NCBI RefSeq assembly: GCF_000006445.2
Contig: NC_006049.2
Location: forward strand, 1,240,001-1,304,000
Origin: Debaryomyces hansenii CBS767
Taxonomy: Eukaryota > Ascomycota > Pichiomycetes > Serinales > Debaryomycetaceae
Direction: 5' to 3'
DNA length: 64,000 nucleotides
The position numbers and the translations under genes were made by a program. This document shows positions 49,832 to 59,200 of the stretch, piece by piece. Below the pieces are notes generated by a model. The model had not been told where the DNA came from. It was given only the letters and a program-made list of their open reading frames with translations, and made no database searches. Position 1 is the stretch's first letter; every line of letters begins with the position of its first letter.

Positions 49832-52800
49832 ATGTCGGAGGAAGGAAATAAGTCTCCCTCTATGCGTGGTGATTACACTTTTGGAGCCGAAGAAGAAGAA
49901 GAAGTGGAAATCCAACAAAAATTCGACGAAAGTGATGCAAATGATTTGCAGCAAAGAAGGGAGGTATTGAGCCAATTATTACAGACTACAAACGTACACG
50001 AAGGAGATACATTGTTTCTTGTATCGCGAGACTATGTTGATGATATACTAAATTTGCCAGCGGACACATTTGAGGAATTGAAGAATAATTTGGGACCTAT
50101 CAATTGTAAGCTGCTAGTAGATGGAGCCGGGTTCTTATATCCTGATGATGAAAAGTCAGACGCAATTGCTACGCGTAGCATTACACAGGAGGCATTTCAG
50201 AAATTGATAGAATGGTTTGGGATCCACGGTGAACCCATCGCGAGAGCAGCCATGCTAAACCCTGCTACCGGTAATATAGAGGTTGAAAGATTTCCACCAT
50301 ATTTTCACATTCATACGTTGTTGAAAGGAAATTCTAATAGATCCTTTCACGGTCAGATGCATAATGGTGTTTACTTGTCACGCACTAGAACATTCAATGA
50401 TTTGTTTGATGCGATTAGAGTAATTATGTTCAAAACTTCTGGTAATCAAAAGCCTACGCCATTTCGTATTTGGTTTATACCGGCAGATAGTACTGATAAC
50501 TTACCAAGTTCGATTTCCTTATTTGCATTTATTAACGATATTCGTAAGAAACACTTACTTCGTCAAGACTTTTACAATTATTCGTTGAAAAGCCAAGGAA
50601 TAGTACTACCAAGCTACCATATTTTAGTAGAATCATTTGATAAATCTAGTAAGAGCTATCCTGTGGACAATTACTTTAATTCTGTTGATTTATCCACTTT
50701 TGAAATTGAAAAGATGATTGAGTCAGGTGGAAATCTTGGTCTAGCAAATCTAGGAAACACATGCTATATGAACTCTGCCCTACAATGTTTACTTCATGTT
50801 CCTGAAATAAATTATTATTTCTTTTATAATATTTTTGAGAAGGAGCTTAATAAAACTAACCCTCTTGGTAATAAAGGCCAGATTGCTGTTGCCTTTGGTT
50901 CTTTGTTACATAAACTATTTGACAACTTGAAAAATACGAACAGTTCTTTTGTATCTCCTAGAGAATTTAAGTTCACCATTGGTCATTATTCGTCAATGTT
51001 TCATGGCTATCAACAACAAGATTCTCAAGAGTTTCTAAGCTGGTTATTAGATGCTCTCCACGAAGATTTGAATCGTATTTACAATAAGCCCTATTGTGAA
51101 AAACCGGAATTAAAAGACGATGAAGTAAGTGATCCAAGTGCCATTGCCAGATTAGCAGACACTTGCTGGCAGCAACATAAGCAACGTAATGACTCAGTAA
51201 TAGTTGATTTATTTACAGGTTTATACCAGTCCACCTTAATCTGCCCCGATTGTTCCAAAACTTCAATAACCTTCGATCCGTTTAATGATCTAACATTGCC
51301 ATTGCCAATCAATAAGAAATGGTATCATACATTTACAATCATTAATTTATCCACCGACTCGTTAAATCTTGAGTCGCACATAATGAAATTAGAGGTGGAG
51401 TTAGACAAGACCTCCAATTTTGATGAATTATTGAGATATCTCAGTACCTTTCTTAAGGTCCCGCAAAAGTATTTATTTTTGTTTGAAATTTTTAATAATT
51501 TCTTTTACAAAGATTTCCAGGCAAAATATAACAAATTGAAGTTCTTCCCTACAAGCGAAATTATTTCAGATAGTGATGATATCCTCGTCTATATCATACC
51601 CCACAATCCTGAAACCGATATTATTGTTCCCGTCATTAATACAGTGAGTGACCAAGATAAGTCCTATAACATATCGAATCCTTTTGGATTGCCGTTATTT
51701 ATTGTATTGGATAAAATAAATGATGTTAGAAGTTTCGGAAATATTAGAAAGAACCTTGAAAGTACGGTTAAAATTTTATCTAATATTGACATTGATGATC
51801 ATTGTGATGAAATGAAGAAATCTAATAAGAAGTATCATTCAGCGAAGGACTTTCCATTGTTAGAGAAGGGTCTGCAAGAGGATGTCGATATGCTTGAGGA
51901 AGATACTAACGAAAACATTAATGGTCCTTCACAAGATGAATACGATTCAGATATTTCATTAGGTAACCCTAACGTAGGAGCTGATTATGGGTTCAATATT
52001 AGGCATTATCGCGAATCAAAACCTGTTACTCGTTCATTGAACAAATTCAATTACAGTTCTGATGATCAGGATGCTTCTTCGAATGGTGTACTTAATATTC
52101 CAAACTTGAGACCAAATTTCAATAATTTGCCGAGCTTATCAGACGAGCTTCCACAATTGAAGCAGAAATATTATCATTACCCTCGATATATTGAAGATTC
52201 AACTAATGGAAATGAACAGGAAGCCAGTTCTGACGATAAAGAAAAGGTTGATGAAGATTATGTTGTAGTAGAGAATAAGTCTGATAATGAAATTGAAGAC
52301 AATCTTGCGAAGGATACTCCTCCGGAACTGCTGGACGAAGGTCTTGATACGGAAAATGAGAATAATGGGTCAGAAAATATCGGGCTGTTATTTGATTCTG
52401 TTAGCGAATTACCTTCGCAGAAAAATGCATCTACGCATTACTCTGAGCTGAAGACTGATAATCATCCGGTTTTAGTTTACAATAATACCACTTTGGTTTG
52501 TGAATGGGATTATGATATTTTCTCGAAACTTTTTGAAGATCCAGCAGATCAGAAATGGATAGATTTGCCGTACATTCCAAATGATCAGTTAGAAGCCAAT
52601 AAAAGGAAATTAGAGCAACAACAGAAATCGACTGTTTCATTATATGATTGTTTGCGGAGTTTTAGTACGCCAGAAATTTTAGGTGATCAGGATTTGTGGT
52701 ATTGTCCAAATTGTAAGGATCATAAACAAGCTACGAAGACAATTCAAATCTGGTCAACTGGTGATTTATTAACCATACATTTGAAGAGGTTCCAAAGTGC

Positions 52801-53632
52801 GAGAACTTTCAGTGACAAGATTAATATGGTCGTCGATTTCCCAGTCGAAGGATTAGATATGTCATCTTTTGTATCTAAGGAAAAAGATAATTCGGATTTA
52901 ATTTATGATTTAATTGCTGTTGATAATCATTATGGTGGACTTGGAGGGGGACATTATACAGCTTCAGTCAAAAATTTCAGGGATAACAAATGGTACTATT
53001 TTAATGATGGAAGGGTTAGTGAAATGAATGATCCTACCGAATGTATTACCGGTGCTGCTTATTTGTTGTTTTACAGAAAGAGAAAGCCAGCTTCGGAATT
53101 CTTAGGAGGCGATCAACTACAAACAGTGATCCAACAGGGAAGGGATAATTTTAACCAAAACTTGAAATATTTGATGGATAATTTGATTAAGACAAAAGAA
53201 CAAGTTGACGACTTCAATCAACATGATATAGCTTTAAAGTCTCACGAAGAATTGAAGTTCGCAGAAGAAAATCAGGATGAAAAAGAAGAAGACGAAGAAG
53301 AAGAAGAAGTAGAAAATGTCGCAAAGACTTCGGAGTCTTTAATATCGCCCTGTAATGGAACTATTCTGTCAGCCAAGAAGTCCAGATTACCAATAAACGA
53401 AGAGACATCTAGTGGTGAATTTAATGAGGGCGGTGATAACTTCAATCGAAGAAAACAAAGGTTGATATCTAAAAATAAGAATTATAATAAATCAATTAGT
53501 ATCAAACCGGATAATACAATGGAATATTCTTCATCAAATATAGCATCGCCATTAAGTTCAGGTTCGGAAGATAACATAGTCAGTGATAATATTAGCTTGC
53601 CAAACTCTGATGCAAATTTGGATGATAAATAA
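49832..53632 (+). CDS. UBP12: Ubiquitin-specific protease Ubp12
   Basis: USP-class deubiquitinase of 1267 residues. The frame starts at TTG 49826; I use ATG 49832 (MSEEGNKSP). A DUSP-like domain lies at about 35-150 (REVLSQLLQ, then INCKLLVDGAGFLYPDD). The USP domain begins at the Cys box NLGLANLGNTCYMNSALQ with catalytic Cys311 and closes with the His box GGLGGGHYTASV (His1041) and KWYYFNDGRVSEM. The insertion between them (about 490-920) is long, acidic and Ser-rich. A zinc-binding Cys pair, CPDC, is at 471-474, its mate CPNC just after 950. The tail has a Glu run (KEEDEEEEEVE) and ends disordered. Ubp12 acts on G-protein and mitochondrial-dynamics targets in S. cerevisiae, partly overlapping Ubp2. 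Convergent with RRP43. Confidence 0.94.
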   Translation: MSEEGNKSPSMRGDYTFGAEEEEEVEIQQKFDESDANDLQQRREVLSQLLQTTNVHEGDTLFLVSRDYVDDILNLPADTFEELKNNLGPINCKLLVDGAGFLYPDDEKSDAIATRSITQEAFQKLIEWFGIHGEPIARAAMLNPATGNIEVERFPPYFHIHTLLKGNSNRSFHGQMHNGVYLSRTRTFNDLFDAIRVIMFKTSGNQKPTPFRIWFIPADSTDNLPSSISLFAFINDIRKKHLLRQDFYNYSLKSQGIVLPSYHILVESFDKSSKSYPVDNYFNSVDLSTFEIEKMIESGGNLGLANLGNTCYMNSALQCLLHVPEINYYFFYNIFEKELNKTNPLGNKGQIAVAFGSLLHKLFDNLKNTNSSFVSPREFKFTIGHYSSMFHGYQQQDSQEFLSWLLDALHEDLNRIYNKPYCEKPELKDDEVSDPSAIARLADTCWQQHKQRNDSVIVDLFTGLYQSTLICPDCSKTSITFDPFNDLTLPLPINKKWYHTFTIINLSTDSLNLESHIMKLEVELDKTSNFDELLRYLSTFLKVPQKYLFLFEIFNNFFYKDFQAKYNKLKFFPTSEIISDSDDILVYIIPHNPETDIIVPVINTVSDQDKSYNISNPFGLPLFIVLDKINDVRSFGNIRKNLESTVKILSNIDIDDHCDEMKKSNKKYHSAKDFPLLEKGLQEDVDMLEEDTNENINGPSQDEYDSDISLGNPNVGADYGFNIRHYRESKPVTRSLNKFNYSSDDQDASSNGVLNIPNLRPNFNNLPSLSDELPQLKQKYYHYPRYIEDSTNGNEQEASSDDKEKVDEDYVVVENKSDNEIEDNLAKDTPPELLDEGLDTENENNGSENIGLLFDSVSELPSQKNASTHYSELKTDNHPVLVYNNTTLVCEWDYDIFSKLFEDPADQKWIDLPYIPNDQLEANKRKLEQQQKSTVSLYDCLRSFSTPEILGDQDLWYCPNCKDHKQATKTIQIWSTGDLLTIHLKRFQSARTFSDKINMVVDFPVEGLDMSSFVSKEKDNSDLIYDLIAVDNHYGGLGGGHYTASVKNFRDNKWYYFNDGRVSEMNDPTECITGAAYLLFYRKRKPASEFLGGDQLQTVIQQGRDNFNQNLKYLMDNLIKTKEQVDDFNQHDIALKSHEELKFAEENQDEKEEDEEEEEVENVAKTSESLISPCNGTILSAKKSRLPINEETSSGEFNEGGDNFNRRKQRLISKNKNYNKSISIKPDNTMEYSSSNIASPLSSGSEDNIVSDNISLPNSDANLDDK

Positions 53633-53829
53633 TATATTTTATATGATTGCACAAGAAATAATGTAATATATATTTTAATAAGTAATAACTACTAATTTAT
53701 AAGTTTAATTGTTTTCCTTTTCTTGACAGCATTCCTTCTAGAATTTTAAAGGGATAGTATTTCTATAATAAAATTCTTGTTTCTTAATATTCTTAGTAGA
53801 TACTAAGGTACATTATTATACAGATATTA

Positions 53830-54873
53830 TTATACATTCATCGACCTTAACTTAGCAATTTGAATGCATTCTTTTATGGTGTCAATATTAATGTTTGCAC
53901 CGCCTCCAACAATACTCACATGCTTCATATGGGAATTATCTTGATCAATTATTATATTGGCTCTCGAGAGACATTCAGACTCCTCCGAATCACCCTCCAA
54001 GTCGGCCAATATGACTGACTTGGAGTCAATGTCCATGTCATTAGTCGAATTAGATTCCAATTCGATAATACCAAAACTCGACGAAAGCCCAATTTGTTCA
54101 TGGTTTAGAGGCAAGTCATACATCAAAGCCTTATTTCCATCAATTAATACATCGCTTGATTTACTTAAATGCCCAAAATTTCCTTTTGACCTAATAGGCA
54201 CCTTGATATTGTTGAACGAGTCTTGCACGTAAACCTTTGGCAATTTAGTATTCTTCAATGCATTTATCAACGATGTATGGCATACATCAAATAATGGTCC
54301 TGATCTTGAGAAAACCTTCAAGTGAGCATATAATACAAATGAACAGCTTTTGATATTACTAAAAACATCGCTGGTTTCATTTGGAGTGGGATATATTATT
54401 TCCAAGCTCCCATCGTCATTAGCAATCGCCATTCCCGGCTTCGCTTCCAACGATTTGGTAGATATTATTTTAGAATGCAATATGGTTTCGTATAATTTCT
54501 GAGACAAAATCATTTCTTCGTCTGTGGGTGCCCCCGATCTTCCTCTTGATATTTCCACCACTGGGTATACGGACGTGTATGTGGACTCAGAGTCGGTAGA
54601 TTCAAATATCGAGCTTTTTGGTGTTTCAACAATACCTAGCGTTATTCCGCAAATCACAGTCGTATTACCATTTTTCACTATTGATGATCCTACTGTGAAA
54701 TTTCCTTCAAGTTCTTGTAGATTTCCTGTGGAAACCTCTAATGGTTTAAACTCATTGAAATTTCTCAAACATGGTCTCAATCCCAAGTTTAAGTGTCTTT
54801 GTAACGAAATGTCAGGAGCCAACCTGTCTAGCACACTCGGTGGAAACGATATTTGATGGAATTCGTTTGTCAT
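53830..54873 (-). CDS. RRP43: Exosome core subunit Rrp43 (RNase PH-like)
   Basis: One of the six RNase PH-type subunits of the exosome ring, used in 3'-end processing and decay of rRNA, snoRNA and mRNA. 347 residues from ATG 54873. Seen: FPPSVLDRLAPDISLQRHLN, RPCLRNFNEFKPLEVS, the fold's VKNGNTTVICGITLG, and SGAPTDEEMILSQKLYETIL, then LFDVCHTSLINALKNTKLP. Length is shorter than the 394 of S. cerevisiae. The missing part is mainly in the 90-110 loop and the C-terminal acidic insertion. No phosphorolytic catalytic signature is expected, since eukaryotic rings are inactive. BPH1 and RRP43 are also near neighbours in S. cerevisiae (chromosome III). Confidence 0.95.
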   Translation of the reverse strand: MTNEFHQISFPPSVLDRLAPDISLQRHLNLGLRPCLRNFNEFKPLEVSTGNLQELEGNFTVGSSIVKNGNTTVICGITLGIVETPKSSIFESTDSESTYTSVYPVVEISRGRSGAPTDEEMILSQKLYETILHSKIISTKSLEAKPGMAIANDDGSLEIIYPTPNETSDVFSNIKSCSFVLYAHLKVFSRSGPLFDVCHTSLINALKNTKLPKVYVQDSFNNIKVPIRSKGNFGHLSKSSDVLIDGNKALMYDLPLNHEQIGLSSSFGIIELESNSTNDMDIDSKSVILADLEGDSEESECLSRANIIIDQDNSHMKHVSIVGGGANINIDTIKECIQIAKLRSMNV

Positions 54874-56210
54874 TCTACGTGGGTCCTTGCAGCCATCAGT
54901 CGATTTTTAATATCTACTTAACCATATAAGAGATGCCATCAGAATCCTTAAACTATTACCCGGAATTCATTCAGATTTTTCAGATCGGTCATTACACGTC
55001 AATGATATTCTGCGATGGTATTTAGCATCGGTCTTAGGCCACAGACAGACCAGCGTATACCGATGGAGTCCATTGCTATGAGCACATGCACTTTTTTCGG
55101 TTATCTCTATTCAATACCTTATTTTATGAGAGCCCTAAACTTCAAACTTTTTATCCGCTTGTAAAACAGCATGCAAAAGTGTCTCGAAGGTATCTTAATC
55201 TTGGAACATTTTAGATCTATACAAAGCAACTGGTAATTTACCAGGAAAGCCAATGTAGAAAAATTACTAAATATGTAGGGATGTCAAACTACAATTGCGA
55301 TACCCATTTTAAAGCAACTAATAAAATATCAAAATAATCAAAAGCATAGACAGAGAAGGAGATAAGATTTTGTTTCAGGCCTAATATTCAGTTCTTGAAG
55401 CAGCCGTATGTCCGCAACATTTAGTCGGGATCCTTAGGTCCATCTTGCATCCTCCTCTGCCCAAAAATACCCGCCTATAATCATGCTGGTATTTCATAGC
55501 ACCAGAGGTGCACATGCCCTTATCAGTTGTTTCGATAAGAACTGAAATCTCATTGGCCAATTCTCATGTGCGTCTTTAGAATTTCTATCTAAATAGATAT
55601 ATTAACTCCAAAATACAATTTATTCTTTCTTCTTTAACCATAGTGTAACTTATAAGATATATATTGACTATATATTTTAGCAATTGAAGTGCTGAACCTT
55701 ATTCCTGTCTAATCAATTTGCCGACAATCTAACGTTCCTGTTCATATAGAAAAAGTATAAGTTGCTTCTTCATAACCGTTGTGCTAATATATTAGACGCT
55801 TTCAGTTAGAGTACGTATACTTACCATCACCCTGAATGTTTTAGAAGTGACATATCTATATTTCACGCCCGATCACTACCAAATGTTTATTTCTACTATA
55901 TACAACCACCATGGAAGCTTCTTATAAGGGTGCTATCGAATATGACACAAAATCATATGTATGATGATTATGAAGTTATCTTGATTGGCTGTGCGGTACC
56001 GGCCTTTAGAAGTTCCCCTCCTTTTCTATTATATTTGACATATTCGTGTTTATTGAACACTATAAGTTAATGACTATTGCTCATATATGTCCAATTGAAT
56101 AGTGGAATTTGGATAGTAGTAGCTATTAGCTGGAGGCTTCCTATATAATTCATTTGTGGGTTTGATCAAGGCTTAATTGAACTAAATAATAGAATACTAA
56201 CAAGTTAGCA
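54874..56210. promoter_or_regulatory. Divergent intergenic region and GLT1 promoter
   Basis: 1337 bases. GATA-factor cores GATAAG at 55361-55366 and 55534-55539, with an opposing CTTATC at 55519-55524, fit Gln3/Gat1 control of nitrogen genes. An ATTGGCCAAT palindrome (55552-55561) gives CCAAT boxes on both strands. TACTAAC (56195-56201) followed by TTAG (ending 56208) lies just before the GLT1 ATG and looks like an intron end; a GTATGT at 55406 could be its donor. No RNA gene or frame supported. Confidence 0.5.
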
Positions 56211-59200
56211 ATGGCTTCATACTTACCGCAAGAAGAGTTTGAAACTAACGTTTATAAATATGACGAGACCCCAGAAAACAAGTCATGGGCTTCGACCTTG
56301 CCAACAGCAAAAGGTTTGTACAACCCAGAATACGAGAAAGATGCGTGTGGGGTAGGATTCACCTGTCATATCAAGGGAGAAGCTTCCCACAAAATAGTTT
56401 CTGATTGTAGAAATTTGTTATGTAACATGACCCATAGAGGTGGTGAGTTAAATCCTAAGGATGGTGACGGTGCAGGGTTGTTATCTTCTTTGCCACACAA
56501 GTTTTTTTTGAGAGAGTTCAAGTATTACTGTAATATTGACTTGCCAAAATTGGGCCAATACGGTACCGGTAATATTTTTTTCAAGAAAGACGACATTGTA
56601 TTTGAAAAATCCAGAAAAACGTTTGAGAGCATCGCTAACACCTTAGGATTAAAGGTTTTAGGATGGAGAAAAGTTCCTCACGACTCTTCCATTTTAGGGC
56701 CAGCTTCGTTGTCGAGAGAACCATTGATTTTGCAACCAGCAATTGTATTGAGCGAGTTATTTGATGGCCAACATAAAGAAATATCGGAAGAAGAATTTGA
56801 AAAGAACTATCAAATGGACTTTGAAAAGAAATTATTCATCTTAAGAAAGCAAAGTACCCATACTATTGGATTACACAATTGGTTTTATATTTGTTCCTTG
56901 TCGTCAAAAACTATCGTCTATAAAGGTCAGTTAGCTCCAAACCAAGTCTATGCTTATTATCATGATTTGGCGAATGCTGAATACGAGGCCCATTTTGCTT
57001 TAGTTCATTCCCGTTTCTCCACCAATACATTTCCATCATGGGACAGAGCGCAACCATTAAGATGGGCTGCACACAATGGGGAAATCAATACCTTAAGAGG
57101 TAACAAAAACTGGATGAGGGCCAAGGAAGGTGTTATGGAATCCGAATTATTCGGTGATGAATTAGATAAATTATACCCTATTATTGAAGAGGGGGGTTCG
57201 GATTCGGCTGCTTTTGATAATGTTTTGGAACTATTAGTTATTAATGGTGTTTTATCCTTACCAGAGGCAGTGATGATGTTAATTCCAGAGGCTTGGCAAA
57301 ACGACATCCACATTGATTCGAAGAAAAAGGCATTTTATGAATGGGCTGCATGCCTTATGGAACCTTGGGATGGTCCAGCTTTATTTACATTTGCTGACGG
57401 TAGATACTGTGGTGCGAATTTAGATCGTAATGGTTTAAGACCTTGTCGTTATTATGTCACTGACGATGATCGTATGATCTGTGCTTCTGAAGTTGGAGTA
57501 ATTGAAATTGAACCAGAAAAGATTTTACAAAAGGGTCGGTTGCAGCCAGGTAGAATGTTGTTAGTTGATACAAAAGAAGGCAGGATCGTTGATGATCGTG
57601 AATTGAAGAATAAAGTTGCTTCAAGGTTTGACTTTAAGTCATGGGTTTTAGCTAATATGATTAGCATGGATGATTTATTTAGTAAATTAGAATCAAGAAA
57701 TGTTAATTTAATTGAAAACCCAGAATCTCAAGATATAACAGTTCAAACTGATCCTAGGTTAGTTGCATTCGGTTATTCTCATGAACAAATATCAATGGTT
57801 TTAGCACCTATGGCCGAGGCTAAAGAAGCCTTAGGTTCTATGGGTAATGATAATGCATTAGCATGTATTTCGGAACAACCCAAATTATTATATGACTATT
57901 TCCGTCAATTATTCGCCCAAGTTACCAATCCACCTATTGATCCAATAAGAGAGGAAATTGTTATGTCTTTAGAATGCTACGTTGGGCCTCAAGGTAACTT
58001 ATTGGAAATGAAACCAGACCAGTGTAACAGGTTATTATTAAAATCTCCTGTCTTATCGTCTTTAGAGTTGAATGCTATCAAAAATATTGAAAAAGTTTAT
58101 CCAAAATGGTCCGTTACCAATATTGATATCACATTTGATAAAGCTGAAGGTATTCAAGGTTATATTAATAAAATCGATAATATTTGTCAAGCATCTTCTA
58201 AAGCTATTGCTGACGATCATCAAATTATTATTTTGTCTGACAAGCTCACAAGCTTTAATAGAATCCCAATTTCTGCATTAATCGCCACTGGTGCAGTTCA
58301 TCATCATTTGGTTAGACAAAAGCAACGTTCGAAAGTGGCCATTATAATTGAAACTGCAGAAGCAAGAGAAGTTCATCATGCATGTTGTTTAGTTGGTTAT
58401 GGTGCTGATGGTATCAATCCATATTTGGCTTTAGAAACTTTGGTTCGTATGAATATAGAAAATTTGTTGAAAGCGTCCTTGACTGACGATCAAATTATTA
58501 AGAACTATAAGATAGCAGTTGATTCTGGTATTTTAAAGGTCATGTCAAAGATGGGTATTTCGACTTTAGCTTCGTATAAAGGCGCTCAAATTTTTGAAGC
58601 TTTGGGTGTAGATAATTCTGTGATTGACAGATGTTTTGCTGGTACTGCTTCAAGAATTAAAGGTATTACTTTTGAGTATATCGCCCAAGATGCTTTTTCT
58701 TTACACGATGTAGGTTACCCATCAAGAGAAACTATAAAGCCTGTTGCATTGCCAGAGACAGGTGAATATCACTGGAGAGATGGGGGTGATTCTCATATTA
58801 ATGAACCTGCAGCCATAGCCTCTATGCAGGATGCGGTAAAGAATAAGAATGAGATCGCTTATGAAGCATACTCTAAGAAAGAATATGAAGCAATTAAGAA
58901 ATGTACTTTGAGAGGTTTACTCGATTTTGACTATGAAAACTCTCAGTCGATTCCAATTGATCAAGTTGAACCATGGACCGAAATAGTGCGTCGTTTCTTC
59001 ACTGGGGCAATGTCTTACGGGTCAATCTCGATGGAAGCTCATTCTACTTTAGCAGTCGCCATGAATAGATTAGGTGGTAAGTCAAATACAGGTGAGGGTG
59101 GTGAGGATTCAGCTAGGTCTTTGGTTCATTCGAATGGTGATACCATGAGGTCTTCTATCAAGCAAATTGCATCTGGAAGATTTGGTGTTACTTCTTATTA

